This document shows, piece by piece, positions 57,283 through 64,000 of a stretch of 64,000 nt of DNA. Under the pieces are notes generated by a model, which was given only the letters and a program-made list of their open reading frames with translations, did no database searches and was not told the origin of the DNA. Positions within the stretch are counted from its first letter, which is position 1. The number at the start of each line of letters is the position of its first letter. The stretch spans positions 39,977 to 103,976 of the forward strand of contig NZ_LZIS01000268.1 of the NCBI RefSeq assembly GCF_001667015.1, read 5' to 3'. A program made the translations under genes and the position numbers. Source of the stretch: Mycobacterium sp. E3198 (GTDB lineage: Bacteria > Actinomycetota > Actinomycetes > Mycobacteriales > Mycobacteriaceae).

Positions 57283-57309
57283 GGTTACACCGGCGACCGC
57301 CGGGGGTAC
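57283..57309 (+). promoter_or_regulatory. SigF-like promoter (second paralogue)
   Basis: GGTTAC (57283-57288) and GGGTAC (57304-57309) are separated by 15 bases, close to mycobacterial SigF spacing. The string GGGGGTACCC is shared exactly with the region before the gene at 56106, at a similar distance from the ATG. Confidence 0.48.
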
Positions 57310-57353
57310 CCGTGCCGGGCCGAACTAGTCGGGCTTCTATCGAGGGGAAATTG

Positions 57354-58094
57354 ATGACAGACGTAGATACCGGCCGACCCAGCGCGTTGTGGATGCCGCG
57401 CTCGCGGGGCGCGCTCAGCGGATTGATTTTGGTCGTTCTGGGTGCTTGGGGCGCACTGATACCGTTCGTCGGCCCCCACTTCAATTTCGCCTACACGCCG
57501 GGGCAGGACTGGGTGTGGACCACGGGCCGGGGATGGCTCGAGGTGCTGCCCGGAGGCGCGGCGGTGCTGGCCGGCGTGCTGCTGATCTTTTCCGCGAATC
57601 GGGTCACCGCGATGGTGGGCGGCTGGCTGGCCGTGCTCGCCGGCGTCTGGTTCGTGATCGGCGGCGAGGTCGCCCCGATGTTGGGGATCGGTTCCGCCGG
57701 CGATCCGATCGCGGCCTCCGACCGCAAGCGCGCCGTTCTCGAGGTTTCGTACTTCTCCGGTCTGGGCGCCCTGATCATTTTCGTGGGAGCCGCCGCCGTG
57801 GCTCGCCTGGCGGTGCGGTCGGCGCGTGACGTCGAGGCCCTGACACGGGTGGCCGAGGCACGCGCCGCGCGGGCCGCCGACCCGGCCTACGCCCAGCCGG
57901 TCTATTCCGAGGCGAAGTACACGCCGAGTCCGGCGGACCCGCCGGCCGAGGAGGTGTCCTCGGGTGCGCTGACCCAGCCGCGGGTCGACCGATACGGCCC
58001 GGGGGACGCCCAGCCCAAGCGCGGATGGCGTCGCCAACGCGCGGAGGGATCGTCGGGCGCCGGGTACCTGCGCTGGCCGCACCCCCAGGGCTAG
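57354..58094 (+). CDS. Four-helix membrane protein, paralogue B
   Basis: 246 residues from ATG 57354 behind GAGGGGAAA. It repeats the layout of the 56106 protein: GALSGLILVVLGAWGALIPF, LEVLPGGAAVLAGVLLIF, MVGGWLAVLAGVWFVIGG, DRKRAVLEVSYFSGLGALII. It differs in a longer proline/acidic tail (TPSPADPPAEEVSSG) that ends with basic residues. Function unknown; likely stress-induced if the SigF-like promoter is real. It is convergent with the CAR gene with a four-base gap. Confidence 0.84.
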   Translation: MTDVDTGRPSALWMPRSRGALSGLILVVLGAWGALIPFVGPHFNFAYTPGQDWVWTTGRGWLEVLPGGAAVLAGVLLIFSANRVTAMVGGWLAVLAGVWFVIGGEVAPMLGIGSAGDPIAASDRKRAVLEVSYFSGLGALIIFVGAAAVARLAVRSARDVEALTRVAEARAARAADPAYAQPVYSEAKYTPSPADPPAEEVSSGALTQPRVDRYGPGDAQPKRGWRRQRAEGSSGAGYLRWPHPQG

Positions 58095-58098
58095 CGGG

Positions 58099-61000
58099 TC
58101 ACAGCAGTCCGAGCAACTGCAGGTCGGTGGCGTACTTGACGATGATCGGCGCCGAGACATGCGGGATGTCCTTGTCGGGACCGATTTTCGCCTCCTGCAC
58201 CGCGGCGCGGAACCGCTCGGTCGGCGCCAGCGATCCGCGCAGCGGCCGCTCCGGCTTCTGGTAGTTGTGCAGCAGCGGCAGCAGCGAGTACTGACGCTGC
58301 CGTTCCGGCAGGGCCCGGACCGAGCCCTCGAACCGCCGCAGCCATTCGGCGTAGTCGTCGACCCGATGCAGCGGGTAGCCGGCGTCGATCAGCCAGTCGA
58401 CGTACTCGTCGAGCCCGATGCCGTCGTCGTACGGGTTCATCACGTGGTACGTCTGGAAACCTTCGGCCTGCGCACCCAGGGTGGAGATCGCCGCGGCGAT
58501 GAACTCGACGGGCAGCCCGTCGTAGTGGGCGCGCTGCCGGTTGCCGTCGGCGTCCAGCTCGTAGAACGAACCGGGCGCCACACCGGTGGCCACCAGGCTC
58601 AGCATCAGCCGGGTGAACATGTCCGGCAGGTTGAGCTGTCCCGCGTAGGTGGTGTCGGCCAGGATCATGTCGCACCGGAACACCGCCACGGGCAGGCCGC
58701 ACAGGTCGTGCGCCTCGCGCAGCAGAACCTCGCCGGCCCACTTGCTGTTGCCGTAGCCGTTGGCGTAGTTGTCGTTGATCGCCCGCACCGCGCTGATCTC
58801 GCGGATGTCGGCGTCCTCGACGAACTTGCCCGGCTCGATCTGGTCGCCGACGCCGATCGTCGACGTGTACAGGTACGGCTTCTGCCTCGTGGTCAGCGCG
58901 AGCCGGAGCAGCTCGGCGGTGCCCAGCGCGTTCGGCCCGAACAGCTCGCTGTACGGCAGCACGTGGTTGACCAGGGCCGCCGGGTCGACGATGAGGTCGA
59001 CGGTGTCGGCCAGCCGCTGCCACGTCGCCTGGTCCAGGCCGAGGTTGGCCTCGCCCTTGTCGCCGGCGAGGACCTCCAGATGGTCGGCGGCCAGCTCGCG
59101 GTAGTGCGCCAGCAGCTTCGGGTCACCGCTGTCGAAGGTGTTGTCCAGCCGGGCCCGGGCCTCCTCGTCGGAGCGGGCCCGCACCAGCGCGATCACCTTG
59201 CCGTCGACCAGGTCCATCCGCTCCAGCCACTCCAGCGCCAGGTAGCGGCCGAGGAAGCCCGTGGAGCCGGTCAGCAACACGGTCCGCACCTCGGAGGTGG
59301 GCTTCAACAGTTCGGGCGCGGCGGCCAGCGTCGAGGGCTCGAGGAACTTGTCGAGCGTCAGGTCGCTCGCGCGCACCTCGGTCGCGTCCCGACCGTGCAC
59401 GGCCGCGAACGTGGGCCGCTTGGTGCCCTTGCGCTCGGCCTCGATGTAGCCGGCGATGGCGCGCAGGTCGTTGGCCGGGCTGACGATGACGCCCACCGGC
59501 ACGTCGACGTCGAAGATCTCCCGCAACAGGTTGCCGAATGTCAAGGCGGACAACGAATCCCCACCCAGGTCGGTGAAGTGCGCCTGGGGGGACAGGTCGC
59601 TGGTGGCGGTGCCCAGCATCGCGGCCGCGGCGCGGCTCACGGTCTCGAGCGCGGGACGGTCCGCCCCGCCGCGGCGCAGCTCGCTCAGCTCGTTGGCCTG
59701 GCTCTGCGCCAACTCGGCGTAGAGCGCTTCGAGCCGCTCGCCGTAGTGCGCCTTGAGCTTCGGCCACGCCAGCTTGCGGATGCCGGTCAGCAGGCCGTTC
59801 TCCAGGCTGAACGGCGTGGTCTCGACGATGAAGTCGCGCGGCACCTCGTAGGACTGCAGGCCGGCGTCGCGCGCGACGTTCTGCAGCGAATCGGCGATCA
59901 CCGCCTTCAGCTCGTCGGCCTGGTAGCGCGCCAGGGCCTCCTCGGTCGGCACCACGACGGCCAGCAGGTAGGGCTGGGCGCTGTTGCCGTAGATGTAGAT
60001 CTGCCGCACCAGCGGGCTGTTGCCGAACTCCGCCTCCAGCTTGGCCAGGGTGACGAACTCGCCCTGCGCGAGCTTGAGCACGTTGTTGCGGCGGTCGACG
60101 TACACCAGCCGGTCGGGGCCGACCTCGGCGAAGACGTCGCCCGTCCGGTAGTAGCCGTCCTCGTCGAACACGTTGGCGGTGGTCTCGGCCCGCTTGTAGT
60201 AACCGGGGAACATGTTCTGGGTCTTGAGCAGCAATTCACCGCGCGGGTGCGGCCGGTCGGTGCCGAAGTAGCCCAGGTCCGGGACGTCGACCAGCTTGTA
60301 GTCGACCACCGGCGGGCGCTGGACTTCGCCGTCGAACAGGACCATGCCGGCCTCGGTGGAGCCGTACCCGTCCAGCAGGTGCATCTCGAGCAGCGACTCG
60401 ACCCAGTTGCGCAGCTCCGGTGAGGTCGGCGCCGAGCCCGTCATCGCGAAGATGAACCGGCCGCCGAGCAGGTACTGCCGCTGCTCGTCGAGGACCTGCG
60501 CGGCGGGGACCCCGCGGTCCACCTGGCGCTGGAACTCGCCGAACAGCGTCTCCCAGATCCGTGGCACGAAGTTCAACTCGGTCGGCCGGACCAGCTCAAG
60601 GTCCTCGAGCAGCGTCGAGAGGTCGCTGCGCGCGGCGAAGTACGCGGTGCCGCCGTTGCCGAGGGTGCCGTAGAGGATGCCGCGGCCCATGACGTGGCTC
60701 ATCGGCATGAAGTTGAGGGTGATCGACGCGGCGCTCGGTCCGAACCAGTTCCTGGCCGACCGGCACCACATCTTGCCGACGTTGGAGGCGCGGTACATCG
60801 CGCCCTTGGGCGCGCCGGTGCTGCCGGAGGTGTAGATCAGCAGCGCCAACGGGTCCTCGTCCGACGACGCCGGCGGCGGCGTGTCGGGCAGCGCCGTCCC
60901 GCGCTCGAGCACGTCGGCCAGGGCCTCGACGGTGATCGCGGTGTCCGCCAGCCGCGCGCGGGCGGCCTCGACGGCCTCGCGCTGGTCGTCGACCTCGGGG

Positions 61001-61572
61001 TGGTAGTCGAAGACCACCAGCTTGGCCGGGGTGTGGCCGGCCAGGATCAACTCGACGGCGTCGGGCAGCTGGTTCACGCTCGCCGCGATGACGGCGGGTT
61101 CGGTCTCCGCCACGATCGGCTGCAGCTGCGCCAGTGCGGCGCTGGTCTGCAGCGGCACCGACACGGCGCCGAGCTGGGCCAGCGCGACGTCGATGGTCGT
61201 GAAGTCGACGCTGTTGAAGCCCAGCACGGCCACCCGGTCGCCCGGCCGCACCGAGCCGGCAGCCAACGCGCGCGCCAGGGCACCGGCGCGTTCGCTCAGC
61301 TGGCGGTAGGTGATGGTCTCGTAACGGGGGAGCAGCTCGAGCGAGGTGCGTCCGGTTGTGGCGTCCTTGACGAACTCCACCACGCGCTGGCCCAGGGCCG
61401 GGCGGTCGGCGTAACCCTCGAGCACGGTCCGGATGATCTGCGGCAGGCGCAGTCCAGGCTGCTCGAGGGCCTCGGCGACCGCCGGGTCGGGCCGGGCGGC
61501 GGCGAACTGTGGGTCGTTGGCGGTGAGGTCGTCGACTCGGCGTGCGAGCCGCTGTTCGGAAGTAGTCGACAT
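58099..61572 (-). CDS. fadD9: Carboxylic acid reductase (FadD9/CAR)
   Basis: 1157 residues from ATG 61572 behind AGGGGAA. Three domains: an adenylation domain (LIYTSGSTGAPKGAM near residue 245), a carrier domain with phosphopantetheine Ser673 in DLGGDSLSAL, and an NADPH thioester reductase domain beginning VLLTGSTGFLGRYLALEW near residue 763, with catalytic YGNSKWAGE near 938. It reduces carboxylic acids to aldehydes using ATP and NADPH. It needs a phosphopantetheinyl transferase, not encoded here. It lies downstream of gabT on the same strand, with a 131-base gap containing a palindrome. Confidence 0.95.
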   Translation of the reverse strand: MSTTSEQRLARRVDDLTANDPQFAAARPDPAVAEALEQPGLRLPQIIRTVLEGYADRPALGQRVVEFVKDATTGRTSLELLPRYETITYRQLSERAGALARALAAGSVRPGDRVAVLGFNSVDFTTIDVALAQLGAVSVPLQTSAALAQLQPIVAETEPAVIAASVNQLPDAVELILAGHTPAKLVVFDYHPEVDDQREAVEAARARLADTAITVEALADVLERGTALPDTPPPASSDEDPLALLIYTSGSTGAPKGAMYRASNVGKMWCRSARNWFGPSAASITLNFMPMSHVMGRGILYGTLGNGGTAYFAARSDLSTLLEDLELVRPTELNFVPRIWETLFGEFQRQVDRGVPAAQVLDEQRQYLLGGRFIFAMTGSAPTSPELRNWVESLLEMHLLDGYGSTEAGMVLFDGEVQRPPVVDYKLVDVPDLGYFGTDRPHPRGELLLKTQNMFPGYYKRAETTANVFDEDGYYRTGDVFAEVGPDRLVYVDRRNNVLKLAQGEFVTLAKLEAEFGNSPLVRQIYIYGNSAQPYLLAVVVPTEEALARYQADELKAVIADSLQNVARDAGLQSYEVPRDFIVETTPFSLENGLLTGIRKLAWPKLKAHYGERLEALYAELAQSQANELSELRRGGADRPALETVSRAAAAMLGTATSDLSPQAHFTDLGGDSLSALTFGNLLREIFDVDVPVGVIVSPANDLRAIAGYIEAERKGTKRPTFAAVHGRDATEVRASDLTLDKFLEPSTLAAAPELLKPTSEVRTVLLTGSTGFLGRYLALEWLERMDLVDGKVIALVRARSDEEARARLDNTFDSGDPKLLAHYRELAADHLEVLAGDKGEANLGLDQATWQRLADTVDLIVDPAALVNHVLPYSELFGPNALGTAELLRLALTTRQKPYLYTSTIGVGDQIEPGKFVEDADIREISAVRAINDNYANGYGNSKWAGEVLLREAHDLCGLPVAVFRCDMILADTTYAGQLNLPDMFTRLMLSLVATGVAPGSFYELDADGNRQRAHYDGLPVEFIAAAISTLGAQAEGFQTYHVMNPYDDGIGLDEYVDWLIDAGYPLHRVDDYAEWLRRFEGSVRALPERQRQYSLLPLLHNYQKPERPLRGSLAPTERFRAAVQEAKIGPDKDIPHVSAPIIVKYATDLQLLGLL

Positions 61573-61641
61573 GCAGGTTCCCCTGATTCGCATAAGAAGG
61601 AAGTAGATCGGTCGCGCGACGCTGCGCTGATGACTAGAACG

Positions 61642-61649
61642 TTAGCTAA
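61642..61649. promoter_or_regulatory. Palindrome in the CAR promoter region
   Basis: TTAGCTAA is a perfect palindrome within an AT-rich stretch (61620-61665) about 70 bases upstream of the CAR start; flanking bases extend it imperfectly (GTTAGCTAAAC). It is a possible operator; no regulator is linked to it. Confidence 0.35.
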
Positions 61650-61703
61650 ACTAATGGTATTCCTCAATGGACTACCGGTGGTGTGATCTTTCGCACGCCG
61701 GGG

Positions 61704-63047
61704 CTAGAGGTCGCTCAGGATCGCGGCCAGGATGTCGATCCCCTCGATCAACAGCTCGTCGCTGATGGTCAGCGGCGGCAGCAGCCGGATGATGTTGCCG
61801 AACATGCCGCACGTCAACACGATGACCCCGGTCGCGTGGGCCGCGGTGGACAGCTTTTTGGTCAGTTCCGCATCGGGCTCGGTGCTTCCCGACTTCACCA
61901 GCTCGATGGCGATCATGGCGCCCCGGCCGCGCACCTCGCCGATCCGGTCATCGCCGGCCTGCAGGCGCAACAACGGTTCGGTGATCAGACGTTCCAGCTG
62001 TCGTGCCCGCTCGACCAGGCCGTCACTTTCGATCGTCGCGATGGTGGCCAGCGCCGCCGCACACGCGATCGGGTTTCCGCCGAACGTGCCGCCCAAACCG
62101 CCGACATGCGATGCGTCCATGATTTCGGCGCGGCCGGTGACCGCCGACAGCGGCAGGCCGTCGGCGATGCCCTTGGCGGTGCAGATCAGGTCGGGCACGA
62201 TGCCCTCGTGCTCGCAGGCGAACATGGCGCCGGTGCGCGCGAAGCCGGTCTGCACCTCGTCGGCGATGAACACCACGTCGTTGCGGCGGCACCAGTCGAG
62301 CAGCGCGGGCAGGAATCCCTCTGCGGGAACGATGAATCCGCCTTCGCCGGCGATCGGCTCGATGATGACGGCGGCCAGGCTGTCGGCGCCGACCTGGTTT
62401 TCGATGATGCCGATCGTGCGAGCGGCGGCCTTTTCGCCGTCGGTGGCGAGCTCCTTGTCGTGCAGACCGTCCCGGTAGGGGTAGGACAGCGGCGCCCGGT
62501 ACACCTCCGGCGCGAACGGTCCGAAGCCGCTCTTGTAGGGCATGGATTTGGCGGTGAGCGCCATCGCCAGGTTGGTGCGCCCGTGATAGGCGTGGTTGAA
62601 CGCCACCACCGCGGGCTTGCGGGTGTAGGCCCGGGCCACCTTGACGGCGTTTTCGACGGCCTCGGCGCCGGAGTTGAACAACACCGAGCGCTTCTCGCCC
62701 GAGCCCGGGGTGATCCGGTTGAGCTCCTCGGCGACGGCGACGTATTCCTCGTACGGCGCCACCATGAAGCAGGTGTGGGTGAAGTCGTCCACCTGAGCGC
62801 GCACCGCGTCCACGACGCGCGGCGAGGAGTTGCCGATCGTGGTGACCGCGATACCCGAACCCAGGTCGATGAGCCGGTTGCCGTCGACGTCCTCGACGAT
62901 GCCGCCGCCGGCGCGTGCGACGTAGACCGGCACGGAGACGTTGACGCCGCCGGACACCGCTGCGGCCCGGCGCTTGTTCAGCTCCAGCGATGCGGGACCG
63001 GGGATTTCGGTGACCAGCTGGCGACTCTGCTCGAGGCTGGCCACCAC
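61704..63047 (-). CDS. gabT: 4-aminobutyrate aminotransferase
   Basis: 447 residues from GTG 63047. Class III PLP aminotransferase: the cofactor lysine is K292 in CTAKGIADGLPLS, with the upstream aspartate in VFIADEVQTGFARTG, GAEAVENAVKVAR for phosphate binding and FNHAYHGRT. It converts GABA and 2-oxoglutarate to succinic semialdehyde and glutamate. Adjacency to CAR is conserved with H37Rv (Rv2589-Rv2590). Confidence 0.93.
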   Translation of the reverse strand: MVASLEQSRQLVTEIPGPASLELNKRRAAAVSGGVNVSVPVYVARAGGGIVEDVDGNRLIDLGSGIAVTTIGNSSPRVVDAVRAQVDDFTHTCFMVAPYEEYVAVAEELNRITPGSGEKRSVLFNSGAEAVENAVKVARAYTRKPAVVAFNHAYHGRTNLAMALTAKSMPYKSGFGPFAPEVYRAPLSYPYRDGLHDKELATDGEKAAARTIGIIENQVGADSLAAVIIEPIAGEGGFIVPAEGFLPALLDWCRRNDVVFIADEVQTGFARTGAMFACEHEGIVPDLICTAKGIADGLPLSAVTGRAEIMDASHVGGLGGTFGGNPIACAAALATIATIESDGLVERARQLERLITEPLLRLQAGDDRIGEVRGRGAMIAIELVKSGSTEPDAELTKKLSTAAHATGVIVLTCGMFGNIIRLLPPLTISDELLIEGIDILAAILSDL

Positions 63048-63156
63048 GTCCTCCTCACCGCGGCGCGGCTGTCACGTCGCCGCTCAAGCCTATCCGCTCG
63101 GGCGCGAGTGAGCGGGGTCAGTGGGTGGCGACCTGCGGTGCTGGCAGACTGGCCGC

Positions 63157-63489
63157 ATGAATAGCTTGATCCTGTTCTTGCCGTTCGTGATCATCATGAT
63201 CGGCGTCATGTACTTCGGGCAGCGTCGCCAGCGGCGGGCGATGCAGGCCACCATCGACCTGCAGGAGTCGCTGCAGCCCGGCGACCGGGTGCACACCACG
63301 TCCGGGCTCGAGGGCACCATCGTCGCGATCACCGAGGACACCGTCGACCTGGAGATCGCGGCCGGCGTGGTGACGACCTGGATGAAGCTGGCCGTGCGCG
63401 ACAAGATCCTGCCCGACGTCCCCGCGGACCACGACTTGGAAGAATCCGAGGGACTGACCGACCCCGGCCGGCAGGCCCGCGACACGTAG
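63157..63489 (+). CDS. yajC: Preprotein translocase accessory subunit YajC
   Basis: 110 residues from ATG 63157. A single N-terminal membrane helix (LILFLPFVIIMIGVMYFG) is followed by the conserved QRRQRRAMQATIDLQESLQP and GDRVHTTSGLEGTI (SH3-like). It works with SecDF. It is 45 bases before secD. Confidence 0.94.
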   Translation: MNSLILFLPFVIIMIGVMYFGQRRQRRAMQATIDLQESLQPGDRVHTTSGLEGTIVAITEDTVDLEIAAGVVTTWMKLAVRDKILPDVPADHDLEESEGLTDPGRQARDT

Positions 63490-63534
63490 GCTCTGTCAGG
63501 GCAAGAAACCGATTTCCAAGGAGATACGAGGAAC

Positions 63535-64000
63535 GTGGCATCGTCTTCGGCGCCGGTGCACCCTGCCCGCTACCTGTCGGTTTTCCTGTTGCTGCTGGTC
63601 GGCGTCTACCTGCTGGTGTTCCTCACGGGCGACAAGCGCGCCGCGCCGAAGCTCGGCATCGACCTGCAGGGCGGTACCCGCGTCACGCTGACCGCCCGCA
63701 CGCCGGACGGCTCGCGGCCGAGCCGGGAGGCGCTGGCCCAGGCGCAGCAGATCATCAGCGCCCGCGTCAACGGGCTGGGCGTGTCCGGTTCGGAGGTCGT
63801 CGTCGACGGCGACAATTTGGTCATCACGGTGCCCGGCAGCGACGGCAGCGAGGCGCGCAACCTCGGTCAGACCGCGCGGCTTTACATCCGCCCGGTGCTC
63901 AACTCGATGCCGGCGCAGGCCGCTCAGCCCAAGCCCCCCGCCCAGGCGCCCCCGCCGGGCGGCCCGGCGCCCGGCCAGCCGGCGACCCCCGGCGCGCCGG
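63535..64000 (+). CDS. secD: Protein translocase subunit SecD (N-terminal part, cut by window edge)
   Basis: Starts at GTG 63535 and runs off the right edge (about 155 codons present). The first membrane helix (LSVFLLLLVGVYLLVFLTG) is followed by the diagnostic SecD segment KLGIDLQGGTRVTL and the P1-head region ISARVNGLGVSGSEVVVDGD. A Pro/Gln/Ala-rich insertion (PAQAPPPGGPAPGQPATPG) is typical of mycobacterial SecD. It uses the proton gradient to aid export through SecYEG. Confidence 0.95.
   Translation, partial: MASSSAPVHPARYLSVFLLLLVGVYLLVFLTGDKRAAPKLGIDLQGGTRVTLTARTPDGSRPSREALAQAQQIISARVNGLGVSGSEVVVDGDNLVITVPGSDGSEARNLGQTARLYIRPVLNSMPAQAAQPKPPAQAPPPGGPAPGQPATPGAP

Noticed and set aside
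58159..60423. 754-codon open frame antisense to the carboxylic acid reductase gene
   Set aside because: It is the complement of a highly conserved A/PCP domain, is rich in Arg/Val/Gln repeats typical of GC-rich antisense translation, and has no recognisable domain.
1..64000. tRNA genes, CRISPR arrays, insertion sequences, phage genes
   Set aside because: Gaps were read for cloverleaf, regular repeats and transposase signatures; none was found, and almost every base is in compact coding runs.

Overview
The window is high-GC actinobacterial DNA from a slow-growing Mycobacterium. Gene content and order resemble the M. avium complex, but the species cannot be fixed from sequence alone. The main evidence is a block from about 28.3 kb to the right edge that follows, in reverse orientation, the M. 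tuberculosis H37Rv order Rv2625c to Rv2587c as I remember it: rip3-like, universal stress proteins, thrS, pgsA1, patA, pimA, pdxS, pdxT, yebC, speE, ruvCAB, fadD9/CAR, gabT, yajC, secD. H37Rv gene names below rest on recalled order and protein features, not on a search. No tRNA, rRNA, insertion sequence, prophage or CRISPR array was seen. No stretch longer than 300 bases lacks a gene.

Layout. 0-9.8 kb is mixed metabolic and regulatory: a truncated DUF2510 protein, an SDR, a catalase-like peroxidase, a TauE/SafE permease, a carboxylate-amine ligase with a probable CTG start, a STAS protein, a TetR regulator with a clear operator, DedA, an SGNH hydrolase, an acyl-CoA synthetase and a DUF318-type permease. 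9.8-18.9 kb is catabolic: an IclR regulator, a tiny PE-like glycine-rich ORF, a minus-strand operon with a Rieske ring-hydroxylating dioxygenase (alpha, beta), a 75-residue protein, a dihydrodiol-dehydrogenase-like SDR and a class II aldolase, then a DUF2231-Rieske/hemerythrin pair and the protocatechuate genes pcaH, pcaG, pcaB.

18.8-32.9 kb looks like a dormancy (DosR-type) island. It opens with an EthR-like repressor and a repeated operator, then an Rv1738-like DUF1876 protein, a hibernation-factor-like protein (Rv0079/RafH type), a long-chain acyl-CoA synthetase, a cAMP-controlled lysine acetyltransferase, an alpha/beta hydrolase, a triacylglycerol synthase, a Rip3-like site-2 protease and two universal stress proteins. 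Several intergenic regions carry DosR-box-like sequences. 32.9-38.9 kb holds a DUF2249-cupin protein, ferredoxin FdxA and two cysteine-rich HTH regulators that may bind Fe-S clusters, each beside an inverted repeat, plus small membrane and redox proteins.

39.6-64 kb is conserved housekeeping: thrS and the phosphatidylinositol-mannoside operon (HIT, pgsA, patA, pimA, NUDIX), pyridoxal-phosphate synthase genes interleaved with tesB, yebC, speE and small membrane proteins, ruvCAB under a LexA box, a duplicated membrane-protein pair with SigF-like promoters, carboxylic acid reductase, gabT, yajC and the start of secD. Compared with H37Rv as remembered, the PE_PGRS/PPE genes, pdxH and two VapBC loci are missing, and two copies of a divergent intergenic repeat flank the yebC/methyltransferase pair.
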